64,000 bases of DNA from Emiliania huxleyi CCMP1516 (GCF_000372725.1 NW_005202427.1:629993-693992), one strand, 5' to 3'; positions 1-8,888 are shown, counted from the stretch's first letter. Numbers and translations are program-made. Notes: generated by a model from the sequence alone, not told the origin.

Positions 1-213
1 GTCGGCCAGCGCGCCGCCAATCCACTGGGACGGCCAGCGCGTGAGCATTGCTCGCGGGGACAGCAGGCCGAGCACGACGGAGTTGCGCTTCGTCGGGTTC
101 CACAGGCTCATCGCCATGTCCGGCGCGGTCACCGTCGCGCCCTGACTGCGCAGCGCTCTCGGCTTGAAGCCGCCGGGCCCAGACTCCAGGCCGTGGCAAA
201 AGAGCACGCGCAT
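1..213 (-). CDS. alpha/beta-hydrolase-like protein, N-terminal part (cut by left edge)
   Basis: An open frame starts at an ATG (complement of 211-213) and runs off the left edge, giving 71 residues. It begins MRVLFCHGLESGPGGFK and continues with a loop ending in TAPDMAMS. A short beta strand, then HG and a Gly-rich turn, then a second strand ending in a PDM-like motif is the typical start of small alpha/beta hydrolases of the YqiA/UPF0227 esterase type, where the HG forms part of the oxyanion hole. The nucleophile Ser and the catalytic His would lie outside the window, so activity cannot be judged. The frame is open throughout and codon use matches the neighbouring genes. The fold assignment is by recognition; substrate and location are unknown. 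Confidence 0.6.
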   Translation of the reverse strand, partial: MRVLFCHGLESGPGGFKPRALRSQGATVTAPDMAMSLWNPTKRNSVVLGLLSPRAMLTRWPSQWIGGALAD

Positions 214-929
214 GTCGGCGTGTTGAGTCGCCACAGTACGATGCTTTGTGAGCTTCGGCGGGGAGCTCGCTTTGCCCGGGCTTTTTCTTTTTAGTACTAG
301 TGCAACCGTTCAACTACAAGTGGCTGTGAAACATGGTGCCGAATATTTTTGTTTAAGGATTTTGACATTCCCGCCACGGATTCTCGCGTTAACGCTTCGC
401 TCGACATCAACACCCTGCTTGTAGAAGCTCGAGTCCACGAGCCTGCGCAGCGAAAAAATCGATAAAAAATTGGCGGGACGGGGCACAAACGGGGCACAAA
501 CGCCAGGCTACAAAAACGAGGAAATCTTTGGACTTTGCCTCGAAGACGAAAAAAAGAAAGAAACCCCAGCCGAAACGAGGGATAGGGGAGGAGGACAGGG
601 TCCCCACCTGCACGAGCAGGATTTTGGAAGGACGACTCGAAGACGGAAAAGAAAAATAGCAAGCAAAGGAAGAAACTCAAACTCTTGCGAGGACGGTGAA
701 ATTCTTTTTTCCCGCGCCAGTCCCGTGCCCAGTGTAAAGAAAGAAAGAAAACTGATCACCAAGGGAGGGATGGGAGGACGTGCCCTGTGCGAGGGAGTTT
801 GGTTGTGCAAAAAAATCCGGAAAAAATTCTTCTTTCCCGACTCCTCTCCAACCGAGGGGGGAGGGGGGGGGGGGGGGGAGCCTCTTCCCAAGAGCACCAC
901 TTGGAGCGCCGCCACTACCACCCAGAGCG
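214..929. other. intergenic region with a composite dispersed repeat
   Basis: No gene is recognised. Positions 708-836 carry a composite repeat. Its outer part (CCAGTCCCGTGCCCAGTG ... TGCGAGGGAGTTTGGTTG) recurs at 51773-51840. Its inner part (AAAGAAAGAAAACTG..., GGGAGGGATGGGAGGACG) recurs at 19729, 35370-35770 and 53628. A G-run of about 25 bases follows near 850-880. The region is the upstream flank of the selenoprotein gene; no promoter motif could be identified. Confidence 0.6.
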
Positions 930-1457
930 ATGGTACGACCCCGAGGTTGCATCGGTTCAGCTGTCGCGCTAACTCTCGCCGCGCTCTCGTCGACCAATGC
1001 GGCCGTCGGCGTCGTAAAGTCTTGCCCTGCTTGAGGGCTCGACGCGCTGCCGATGGTGAAAAAATTCCTCAAGTCGCCGGGCGGCGTGGAGCTCTATCCA
1101 TCCGTGAACATCGAGTGGATCAAGGGCCATGACCCGACTCTCTACGTGACAGGTGACGGCCCAGCGGAAGAGATCGGACTCGGCAAGTTCAACTACACAC
1201 AGCTACACGAACTCTTCGCCCGCAAGTTTGGGCGCGTGGCCTTGCGAGATGAAGCGGCCGGCTCAACCTGGAAAAGGCCGGCTGCGGACGATGCAGGGTC
1301 GCCTGCCGGAGCAGGCAGCAGGAGACTCCTCTTCATGCTGACGGGCGGAGCGATCGTCACAGCGCTCTACGCTGCAGCCGCGCGGCGCTCTCGCGCCCGC
1401 GGCGGCTGGGACGCAGCGAACGACGAAGACGAGCTGAAGCAACGGCTCACGGCATGA
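930..1457 (+). CDS. SelM/Sep15-type selenoprotein (in-frame TGA read as selenocysteine)
   Basis: The frame from ATG 930 to the stop at 1455-1457 is interrupted only by TGA at 1032-1034, which falls in the motif C-P-A-(TGA)-G-L-D-A-L-P. SelM and Sep15 (SELENOF) have a thioredoxin-like redox motif CxxU or CxU followed by L..L..VK.F, and the downstream residues here (MVKKFLKSPGG, YPSVNIEWIKGHDPTLYV, AEEIGLGKF) match that domain. Residues 1-27 look like a signal peptide, consistent with action in the ER lumen on disulfides. Unlike the animal proteins, this one has a basic, Ala-rich tail with a likely membrane segment (RLLFMLTGGAIVTALYAAAA, about residues 131-152). Predicted length is 175 residues counting Sec. 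The reading depends on a SECIS element in the 3' UTR, for which only a weak candidate is seen (1723-1764). Without readthrough, the homology would start after a stop codon, which argues strongly for recoding. Confidence 0.87.
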
Positions 1458-1722
1458 GCCGGTCGCGTCACTCGTGCGCGCTCTCTGTCTTCTTCTGCGC
1501 GTTTGCGTCGTTGACGATTGTGTGCGTGCAGTATTTGAGCGCTGAGCCGGTCCGTCGGTTCGCGTCTCCGCGCAAGTCTCCGCGCGCGCGACACTGCGGC
1601 CGCACGTGCGCACACGCGCACGCACGGACACACACAGGCGCGTGGCCGGGTGGGCCAGTGGCCCGTGCGCTCGTGTCGACACGCCGCCGCCGGGCGTCAG
1701 GCGTGTGCGGCTGCGCGCTCGG

Positions 1723-1764
1723 TGACCGCGTGTGTCATTTCAAGGAAAAAGCCCGTATGCCTGA
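1723..1764 (+). promoter_or_regulatory. weak SECIS candidate downstream of the selenoprotein
   Basis: TGA at 1723-1725 and TGA at 1762-1764 flank a possible 7-bp stem (GCGTGTG with CGTATGC, including G-U pairs), with an A-rich apical loop containing AA. This resembles the quartet-plus-apical-AA layout of eukaryotic SECIS elements. The distance from quartet to AA (16 nt) is longer than usual and the stem is short, so this is only a pointer. It lies in the probable 3' UTR, about 270 bases past the stop. Confidence 0.15.
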
Positions 1765-1775
1765 CCGCCACGACG

Positions 1776-3478
1776 TCACCCTCCCGCAGAGCTCAGGTTG
1801 CCGCTGCGAACGATGCGGCGCGTCACGCCGTCCGGCGGCGGCGCGGTGCCCGACGTCATCCTGCGCAGCAAGAGCTCCGCGGCCGGCCTCTGCCCCGCCC
1901 GCAGCAGCGCGCCAAGCGCCGCGTTGTAGCAAGCCGTGTCCACGTCCGCCGCGCCTGCCGAGGCGAGCAGCCGCGCCGCCTCCCTCCACTGGCCCGCGCG
2001 GCCGTACGCCGCGATCGCCGAGCAGCGCGCCTTCGCGTCGAGGCGAGGGGCGGACCTGCCCGGCCCGCCCTGCCCGCGCAGCTCGGCGAGGAGATCGCTC
2101 GTCATCTCGGCGTCGCCGACGCGGGCGCACGCGGCGAGGGCGGCCGAGAGGGCGGGCTGGTCCAGAGCGAACGGGCTCCCCCCTCCCTCCCGCCCCCCCT
2201 CCCGCCCTCCCCCCTCCCCGTCCGCCCGCCCGCCCGCCGCTGCGCCGCCCCCTTGCGCTCGCAGCGAGCGGAGGAGGGCGAGGCCGCGCTCGGGCGTCCC
2301 CGCCCGCGTGCAGGCGGCGATGGCTGCGCCGACGTGCCTTGCGCTCGGCTCGACGCCCAAGCCGGGCAGCGAGCCCACCAGCGACACCGCCTCGCTCGCC
2401 GCGCCGGCGGCGGCGCAAACCTCGAGCACGACAGAGGCGCAGTGATGATGATGATGATAATAATAATAATAGTAATAATGATGATAATAGCAAACCTCGA
2501 GCACGACAGAGGCGCAGTGATGATGATAATAATAATAATAATAGTAATAATGATGATAATAGCAAACCTCGAGCACGGCAGAGGCGCAGTGATGATGATG
2601 ATGATCATAATCATAATAGTAATAATGATGATAATAGCAAACCTCGAGCACGGCAGAGGCGCAGTGCGCGTCGGGGCGCGGCCGCGCGAGGGGTGTGGGA
2701 GGGCGGCCTCCTCGCGGCTGGCGGCGACGGCCCGACGACCCGCCCCCCGCCTCCCCGGCCCCGCCTCTGCCCGCCCCGCCTCTGCCCGCCTCGCCTCTGC
2801 CCGCCTCGCCTCTGCCCGCCTCGCCTCTGCCCGCCTCGCCTCTGCCCGCCCCGCCTCTGCCCGCCTCGCCTCTGCCTGCCGCCCCGCCCGCCGCCAGCTC
2901 GCTAAAGAGAGCGATCGCCTGCGGGGTCCGAGGCAGGCGCGTCGGAGAGGGTCGGAGAGGGTCGGAGAGGGCCGGGGAGGGCCGGGGAGGGTCCGGGAGG
3001 GTCGGAGAGGGTCGGAGAGGGCCGGGGAGGGCCGGGGAGGGTCCGGGAGGGTCGGAGAGGGTCGGAGAGGGTCGGAGAGGGCCGGGGAGGGTCCGAGACA
3101 GCGTCAGCGCGGCGCGGCCTCTCCTCTCGCCGCGACGCGGTGGGAGAGGCGAGGAGGAGGAGGAGGAAGAGGAGGGGGCAGGAGGAAGGAGAGGAGGCGA
3201 GGGGAGGAGGAGGAGGAGGGGGCAAGGGGCAGCGAGGGCGAGGGCAAGAGTTTCAAGGAGAGTGTGATGTCTCGCCTCGTCCACACGCCCGTCTTTGCGG
3301 TGCGCGCAGATGGCGGCGCAGTAAGCGTGCGCCTAACAAGGACGCGCACTCGGGCGTATCATGAGTCCGGCTCGGTCATAGCCAAGGCGCGGCAGGCGCG
3401 CGCCGACGGCGGCATCCCTCGCTCCGCCATCTCGCGCAACAAGCCCACCGCCTCGCCCGTCTCGCCTGTCATCTCGGG
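1776..3478 (-). CDS. pentatricopeptide repeat (PPR) protein, 3' exons
   Basis: The well-supported part is 1776-2420 on the minus strand. It encodes successive helical-pair repeats such as AAIAACTRAGTPERGLALL, ALSAALAACARVGDAEMTSD, CSAIAAYGRAGQWREAARLL and YNAALGALLRAGQRPAAELL, ending ...RSGNLSSAGG-stop. The A-A/C-x-R-x-G-x-x-x-x-A pattern at about 35-residue spacing is that of PPR motifs, which bind organellar RNA in a modular way. Upstream, 3362-3478 encodes another PPR-like stretch (TGETGEAVGLLREMAERGM) and is a plausible earlier exon; the gene probably continues beyond the gap at 3524-3623. Between the two lie several tandem repeat arrays, some of which copy a piece of the exon (see 2415-2668). 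The organelle target and full N-terminus are not visible. Confidence 0.7.
2415..2668 (-). repeat. ~75-bp tandem repeat, four copies, containing an exon fragment
   Basis: Units start at 2415, 2490, 2562 and 2637 (spacing 75, 72, 75). Each holds GCAAACCTCGAGCACG followed by GGCAGAGGCGCAG-like sequence, a copy of the coding segment VLEVC/CASVVLE on the minus strand, then a (GAT/AAT)n run. Every copy contains CTCGAG|GTTTGC on the minus strand, so splicing from the first copy (GT at 2642) to the last (AG at 2421) would remove 222 nt and leave the PPR frame intact. The array is also open in frame and could be translated as a His/Tyr-rich insert. Confidence 0.85.
2755..2881. repeat. CCCGCCTCGCCTCTG minisatellite
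   Basis: About eight near-perfect 15-bp units (CCCGCCTCGCCTCTG). It lies between the two PPR-coding blocks and is probably intronic. Confidence 0.9.
2938..3097. repeat. GTCGGAGAGG / GCCGGGGAGG minisatellite
   Basis: Tandem 10-bp units of GTCGGAGAGG, GCCGGGGAGG and GTCCGGGAGG, about 16 copies, followed at 3140-3250 by purine-rich GAGGAGG sequence. Open frames across it on both strands are products of low complexity. Confidence 0.9.
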
Positions 3479-3523
3479 TCATCTCGGGTCATCTCGGGTG
3501 ATCTCGCGCAGCACGCCCCCCCC

Positions 3524-3623
3524 NNNNNNNNNNNNNNNNNNNNNNNNNNNNNNNNNNNNNNNNNNNNNNNNNNNNNNNNNNNNNNNNNNNNNNNNNNNNN
3601 NNNNNNNNNNNNNNNNNNNNNNN
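3524..3623. other. assembly gap (100 N)
   Basis: Exactly 100 unknown bases, probably a fixed-size scaffold gap of unknown true length. It may hide part of the PPR gene. Confidence 0.99.
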
Positions 3624-3945
3624 GTACCGGAACGGTCGTGGCGCGTCGCCGCGGTAGTGGGCGTCGCAAAAGGTGACTCAACCGGGACGCTGGCGGCCGG
3701 GACGTGCTCGCGGCACTGCGCCGCGAGAAGGTCGTAGCCGTCACGCACGTAGTCCATGCAGCAAGAAGAAGGAGTCCATCTTCTTGTTTCCCATATGGTT
3801 TTTAGGCCCGGTCACTATCAGTGTTGTGCGCTGCTCCATTACATTGCTTTTGTGACTCATCGAGGGCTGCCGGGAATTGCCGCCGGGGGGGGGGGGGGGG
3901 GGGCTGTGACGTCACGCGTGCGTGACGTTTCCAATACTGGTCCGA

Positions 3946-4890
3946 ATGGCCAGGGCCCGTGCCCTCTGCGGCCTGCTGCTCGCCGCGAGCGCGGTCTCCC
4001 GTCCGGCGCAGCCGATGCTCACCTACGTGACGCTGTGGAAGGACCAGATGAAGCCTTGGGGGCTCGACCCTGACGCGAATCCCGACGCGCTCAGCGCGTG
4101 GCTCGTATCAGCTGGATCCAAAGTCAGTCTTGAACCTGTTAAAACGTGTGTGTAAGACTCGCGCCCATTGTGTGTGTAAGCATTGTGGAATTCACACCTC
4201 CGCCGACCAGAGTAGTTAGAACCCGGCGGCCAAAAAGAATTTTACAACAACTCCCTCGCACAACACTGGGCACAGGACTGGGCCAAAAAGAAGAAAAAAA
4301 AGAATTTTACAAGGCACAAGGCAGCGCGCGGGAGCGGAGGCCATCCCCGCCGGGAGGAGCACACACACACTTCAGTCTTCACCCTGTGAGTGTGCTCTGT
4401 GTGGCGTCTCTTGCGGCTTGCGCGGCGCGGGCGGCACTGCGGCGAAGGATACTCAACGAAAATAAAGGCCCGTGGCGCGGGCGTGAGTCACGTGATGATC
4501 TCGGCGAGCTGGGCGGACGTCGAACCGAAGGAGGGCGCGTTCGACCTCGCGCCGCTGCGGCGGCTGATCGGCAAGATCGGCCAGAAGGGTCTGCTGTCGA
4601 TGGTGGTGCTCGACGCGTTTCGCTCGGTGTCCACTTCCCTTGGCGAGATGGCGAGGTCTCCCCAGCAGCGGCAGCCTGTGCTTTCTCTGCCTTCTTCTTT
4701 GCCGCCTTTGCAATGGTCCCTGCTCGGACCCTGCACTGCCCTATCCCGCGCTCTGCCGCTCTGCCGCAGAGCCAGTCGGGGGGCGCAGGAGACGCGCGCG
4801 TGGCCTCTTTCCCGCGCTGGATCGCCAATCAGCAGCCCGAGGCGCTTGTCGTCGTGCCGTTCGCGAGGCGGAAGGTGGTGTTTGCGCACG
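3946..4890 (+). CDS. glycoside-hydrolase-like TIM-barrel protein, N-terminal fragment
   Basis: Three exon-like pieces read in order. ATG 3946 opens a signal-peptide-like leader (MARARALCGLLLAASAVSRP) and then PMLTYVTLWKDQMKPWG...ALSAWLVSAGSK. A second piece (about 4467-4625) reads GAGVSHVMISASWADVEPKEGAFDLAPLRRL...GLLSMVVLDAFR. A third (about 4786-4870) reads SFPRWIANQQPEALVV. The pattern 'strand with W..VEP.EG.FD...L', then helix, then 'P.W....PEAL', is that of clan GH-A barrels such as GH42/GH35 beta-galactosidases, where the region around W..VEP shapes beta strands 2-3. No acid/base or nucleophile Glu region follows, and after about 4890 the homology ends. It looks like a truncated or decayed gene for a secreted enzyme, although further exons cannot be excluded. 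Intron borders are approximate. Confidence 0.5.
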
Positions 4891-4949
4891 TGATATTGGG
4901 AAGGCCCGGAGGGACGACCACGTGCATGGGCTGGGCGGGCTCGCTGCCT

Positions 4950-5105
4950 TAACAATGGTATTGTTGGTGAGGATGACGTCCCTCCAGCCGAGGTCACCCT
5001 CGAGCCATTCCTGCTCATTGTACACATGGAGTCTATGCGCGCGCTCGACCAGATTGCCGTGGTAGGCGAGTCCGATCGCCTTGAGAAGACCCACATCCTC
5101 GAGAA
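4950..5105 (-). pseudogene. possible beta-helix (pectin-lyase-fold) exon fragment
   Basis: On the minus strand one exon-sized stretch reads DVGLLKAIGLAYHGNLVERA, then HRLHVYNEQEWLEGDLG, then WRDVILTNNTIVKAA. The N-x-x-I-x-x-N-T-I pattern is seen in right-handed parallel beta-helix repeats. An in-frame stop lies just upstream (complement of about 5110) and no partner exons are recognised. It is either an isolated exon or a fossil. Confidence 0.3.
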
Positions 5106-5189
5106 GCCGTCATGGAATGATTGTTGCGCACGACGCTCGACGGCCCCCGCCGACGAGCGCCGTTCGAACTTCGCCAGATTCAAATCGTA

Positions 5190-5440
5190 CTCGTACCCTT
5201 GTCCTTGTCCTTTCTCTTGCTCTTGCCCTTGCTCTTGCCCTTGCCCATGCCGCTCGGCCTGTTTCTCCTCCGCGTTGGCCGGCCGGGGCCGGGGCCGGGG
5301 CCGGGGCTGGGCCGCTTGGGCTGGGGCTGGAGCTTGCGCGCAGCACGAGTGCGCTGAAGGGAGGGGGGGGAGGGATGGCCAGAGGGGGTGGCCAGAGGGG
5401 ATGGCCAGAGAGGATGGCCAGAGGGGTGGACTGTCGCGCC
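5190..5440. repeat. CCTTGTCCTTG-type and GGATGGCCAGAGG minisatellites
   Basis: 5195-5250 is built of CTTGTCC/CTTGCTC/CTTGCCC hexamers. 5282-5335 is built of GGGGCC(G/T). 5368-5437 has five units of about 14 bp, GATGGCCAGAGGGG. The last unit type recurs inverted at 34790-34850 (TGGCCATCCCCTC), so it is a dispersed minisatellite family. Confidence 0.85.
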
Positions 5441-5939
5441 ACACAGAGTCGGGTCATTAGAGGTTAGCGGAGTGCCTGAGTCCATCTCTCGGGGTGTACC
5501 TTACTGGGTGTAATACTGACTGTTCTGCTTTGCTATCGCTCCCACTTTTTAAAAAGCCCCAAGAGGATCATGTTTAATCATTACGCTGTTAGTATGCACG
5601 TCTCGTCCCCTAACACCTGTGAGCGCCGCGGCGCGCCGCAGAGAAGTACACGCTTTCCAGCATGTCCCCAAGACACGAGAAAGGCAGAGGCAAATCCCAT
5701 TCCATCTCTGTTTCAAGGGTTGTAGGGAGCGATGGCTTTTGACAGCCGTGGGCGTGAGCGGGCCCAGAGAGGGGTGGTGGGGCAGGCAGGGTGACGCGGC
5801 GATGCATGTGGAGACGCGATGCGTGCAGCCAAAGTAAGAGGAAGGACTCGTGGTCGCGTTCTGCGCGTTGCACATCATACTGTGCATGGTTGTCGTCGTT
5901 GCTGCTGTCGCTCTACCCTATCGTTCGTGTCCGGGCAAT

Positions 5940-6319
5940 TCACCACTCATTCTGTCCAGGCTCCGGGGAGGGTTCCAGCGGCGAGGAAGCGCAGGCATCG
6001 CCAGGGTAGCCGAAACCAGCCTCAAAACAAGCCAGTTGGCAGACGCTGCCGGCAGTCCACAGGTCGCTCTTGCTGCAGTAGGTCTCGATGCCGTACCCCC
6101 ACGAGCAATCCAGTCCTTTCTTTGTCATCCAGGCACTTCGGTGGCACAGCTAGCTTCGGGTAGGCGGCTCAGCGCGAAGTGTCCCTGGGCGCTCCTACCA
6201 GACTTCGAGTACCAGGCAGAGGGAATCGCGCCCCCGGTGTCCCCGTGCTCAAGCGCTTTTTGGAGAGCTCTCATCTTTGGACTGAGGACGGGGAGTTGCC
6301 GGTCTTTTATGCTGCTCAT
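5940..6319 (-). pseudogene. Cys-rich secreted-type protein fragment with an apparent frameshift
   Basis: On the minus strand 5940-6128 reads LDCSWGYGIETYCSKSDLWT, SVCQLACFEAGFGYPGDAC and SSPLEPSPEPGQNEW-stop. Just upstream (6125-6319) a second frame reads AWYSKSGRSAQGHFALSRLP and EASCATEVPG, and the two meet at one point with a shift of frame. Cys spacing and absence of low complexity suggest a real protein end, either split by a very short intron or broken by an indel. The family is not recognised. The flanking 5450-5940 and 6320-6750 hold nothing else that could be supported. Confidence 0.35.
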
Positions 6320-6758
6320 GACGTCCTCGTGCGCCTGCGGCCTGGCTGAATGTCTCAGAGGCTGCCGGCACCGCCTGCGGATATGCTTGTGTTGGTTGAT
6401 TTTCGTTGACTGGTTAGTGGGTTTTGTGGGTCGTTTGAGGTTTGTGGCTCACTGGCTCCGTTCTCGGCGTCCTTTATACTTACGCCATGGCACGGAGCCT
6501 GCGCAGGGGTGTTGGGCCTCTCTCTCTCTTTGGAGTACCGAGCGGGGGAGGGTGAGGGACGAAGGAATCGGGGCTCCGTTCTTATTAAACTTGTTTTTTT
6601 GGGAAACCTCTCCTCGAACGCAGAGGCAAACCGGCCCAGAGAAAGAAGAATCTTAAAATACAAGCCTCTCTCACAGCACACTGGCACGACAAGGGCGCAG
6701 ACTGGCGTACGCGGACTGGCAGAGAAAGAAGAAACTCGCGGGAATAGCATCACTCAAA

Positions 6759-8888
6759 ATGCTGGATCAAGCCCCGCGGCCGCTGGCAGACAGGGCGGTC
6801 CACCAGGCGACAGAGGAGGTGAAGGCGACGGCGGCAAAGGCGGCGCCGAGGGAGGCGGTGGTGGAGCGCTGCTCGCGCGGCGGCTCGGTGGCGGCGTCGC
6901 GCTCCTCGCTCGGCTCGACTGCAGTCCTCACGCGGTGGTACTTGAAGTACCTGGGGAAGAGCGGCGCCGGCGAAGCGCTTGTCGGTGTCGAGGGCTGGCG
7001 CGCGGACCAGCCGGGCGACACCGCAGTGGACGGCAAGCCGTGGCACTCGTCTGCGATCCGGCTGCGTGTCGACGCTCGGACGCTGCGCACCGCGAGCGGA
7101 TCGACCTACGTCCTGAGCGGTCCGATGTGGACGGAGCCGTGCCTCGCGGCCGGCTTTTCGCCACAGATGGTGGACGCCTTCTCCGACGGCTTCCCTGCCT
7201 GCTGGCAGTCCGCCTACACACTGCCGGGCGAGGACGGGTCGGCTGCAGCCGCGCCGGCGCCCGTGCCACCGCAGCCTCCGCCTCGCACACCAGCGGATGC
7301 GCGTTCGGCGGCCGTGGCTGCGGCGGCGAGAGGGGAGGCGGCGCAGGCGGCGGGACGTGCCGAGGTACCGGAGGCGGCGGCGCCGTCCGGGAAGCTGGAG
7401 GAGGAGCGACGGCGGGCGGCCGACGCGGCGGCGGCAGAGACGAGGGCGGCAGAGGCGGGCTCTGAGCCGGCGGACGAGCGGGCGCCGGAGCCGGCGGCAG
7501 TGGAGGTGGTGGCGGCGGCGGAGGGAGGCGGTGACGGAGAGGGGGGCGAAGCCGGGGCGGCAGAGGTGGCAGGGGCGGAGGTTGCGCAGGCGTCCTCCCA
7601 AGCTAAGGCGCAGGCAGGGAGGGCGCGGCCGCAGGCGGCGAGGGAGCGCCCTGCACGCAAGCGAGTCGGCGTCAGCCGCTTCTGCCCCGGCCCCACGGCG
7701 TCGCCCGCCCCGCCACCCAAGCGGAGGCGGGCAGCGCAGGCAGCGCAGGCAGCGCAGGCAGCGCAGGCAGCGCAGGCAGCGCAGGCAGCGTCTCCAGAGG
7801 CGGAGCTGTCACCGGCACCGGCGCCGCCCCGTGCTGCAGCAAGGTGCCGCAGCGGCGCCTCCCCCCCCCCACCTTTCCCACCTCCACCCTCACGCCCACC
7901 CTCACGCCCCCGCCCTCCCGCCATCGCACCCTCTCCCCGCCGGCCCGCCCGTCGCAGGAAGAGCTTCGCCGTCGGCTGCCTCGTGCGCGTGCTGCGCGAG
8001 CAGCAGCGCGGGCAGGTGGCCGAGGTGGCCGAGGTGGCGCACGGGTGGGTCAAGCTGCGGCTCGGGGGGCAGCTCCTCTCCTTCCGCCCGCGGGAGCTCG
8101 AGGCCTCGAGCGGCGGCACGGAGATGGGCGCCGGAGGGCGCTGCGGCGAGGCGGCGGCGCCTGCTGGCTGGAACGGGTCCGAGGCGAGGGCCGGGGCGAG
8201 GGCCGGGCGGGGAGGTGGACACTTCCAGGACCCGTCCTTGACCTGCCCGAGACATGTCCCGCAGGCGTGGTCGGGCGGGGAGCTGCAGCAGCTGCGCGAG
8301 GCCCACTTCGAGATCTCCCCCGAGGCGGTCGACTTTTGGGAACAAGTCGCGCGCCGCGTCGGCCGGAGCGTGCAAGAGTGCACCGCCGAGTTCTACCGGC
8401 AGCACCCGACGCCAGGGCGGCAGAGGCGGAGGCGCTCCTCGCCCGCGCCAGGGGTGCCGCCGCCGCCGAGCGGGCTCCACCCCGACTTGCTGCAAGCCTC
8501 GCCGTGGCGCAGCGGCGCGTCCGCCGCCGACGAGGGCGAGGAGAGCGACGGCGGCGAGGGAGGCGTGTTGCGGTCCATCAGCGCGACGAGCCGCTCCCAG
8601 GCGCCTCGCCGCTCCCGCCCCACCCCGCCGCCCCACCCGCCCCCTCACCGCCCCGGCTCGCCCCAGATCGGAGACTACGCCCAGAAGGTCAAGGCCAAGC
8701 AGCTCAAAGGCCGGGCGACAGCCGCTTTCCGGGCCGGCCGCGCGCCAGCCAAGCGGCGCCGATCGGCGGCGGCGGCGGCGGAGGGAGCTGCCCCCGTGGC
8801 GTGTGCGCCGCAGCGCACAGACGGGGACGACGAGGACGACGAGGACGACGAAGACGACGAGGACGAGGACGTCTATTTCGACGAGTAG
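6759..8888 (+). CDS. KNL2: KNL2/Mis18BP1-like centromere protein (SANTA + Myb/SANT)
   Basis: One 709-residue open frame. Residues about 50-150 form a SANTA domain: WYLKYLGKSGAGEALVGVEG, WHSSAIRLRVDARTL, SGSTYVLSGPM, then GFSPQMVDAFSDGFPACW, whose GF...F..GFP..W ending is diagnostic. A disordered Ala/Pro-rich linker with an eight-fold AAQ run (7733-7790) follows. Next is a small beta module (FAVGCLVRVLREQQRGQVAE...VKLRLGGQLLSFRPREL, Tudor/KOW-like), then a Myb/SANT domain (AWSGGELQQLREAHFEISPE, FWEQVARRVGRSVQECTAEF) and an acidic D/E tail. SANTA plus SANT in one protein defines KNL2/M18BP1, which brings CENP-A histone to centromeres after division. The Tudor-like module in the linker is unusual. 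No intron is needed, and the ATG at 6759 is the first in frame. Confidence 0.8.
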   Translation: MLDQAPRPLADRAVHQATEEVKATAAKAAPREAVVERCSRGGSVAASRSSLGSTAVLTRWYLKYLGKSGAGEALVGVEGWRADQPGDTAVDGKPWHSSAIRLRVDARTLRTASGSTYVLSGPMWTEPCLAAGFSPQMVDAFSDGFPACWQSAYTLPGEDGSAAAAPAPVPPQPPPRTPADARSAAVAAAARGEAAQAAGRAEVPEAAAPSGKLEEERRRAADAAAAETRAAEAGSEPADERAPEPAAVEVVAAAEGGGDGEGGEAGAAEVAGAEVAQASSQAKAQAGRARPQAARERPARKRVGVSRFCPGPTASPAPPPKRRRAAQAAQAAQAAQAAQAAQAASPEAELSPAPAPPRAAARCRSGASPPPPFPPPPSRPPSRPRPPAIAPSPRRPARRRKSFAVGCLVRVLREQQRGQVAEVAEVAHGWVKLRLGGQLLSFRPRELEASSGGTEMGAGGRCGEAAAPAGWNGSEARAGARAGRGGGHFQDPSLTCPRHVPQAWSGGELQQLREAHFEISPEAVDFWEQVARRVGRSVQECTAEFYRQHPTPGRQRRRRSSPAPGVPPPPSGLHPDLLQASPWRSGASAADEGEESDGGEGGVLRSISATSRSQAPRRSRPTPPPHPPPHRPGSPQIGDYAQKVKAKQLKGRATAAFRAGRAPAKRRRSAAAAAEGAAPVACAPQRTDGDDEDDEDDEDDEDEDVYFDE

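Noticed and set aside
1454..3737. Overlapping 480-700 residue Arg/Pro-rich frames on the plus strand
   Set aside because: Low complexity, run through minisatellites and an N gap; the minus-strand PPR homology explains the region.
8215..8264. Possible 50-nt GT-AG intron in KNL2
   Set aside because: Removal would shift the frame and lose the SANT domain; the uninterrupted frame is consistent.
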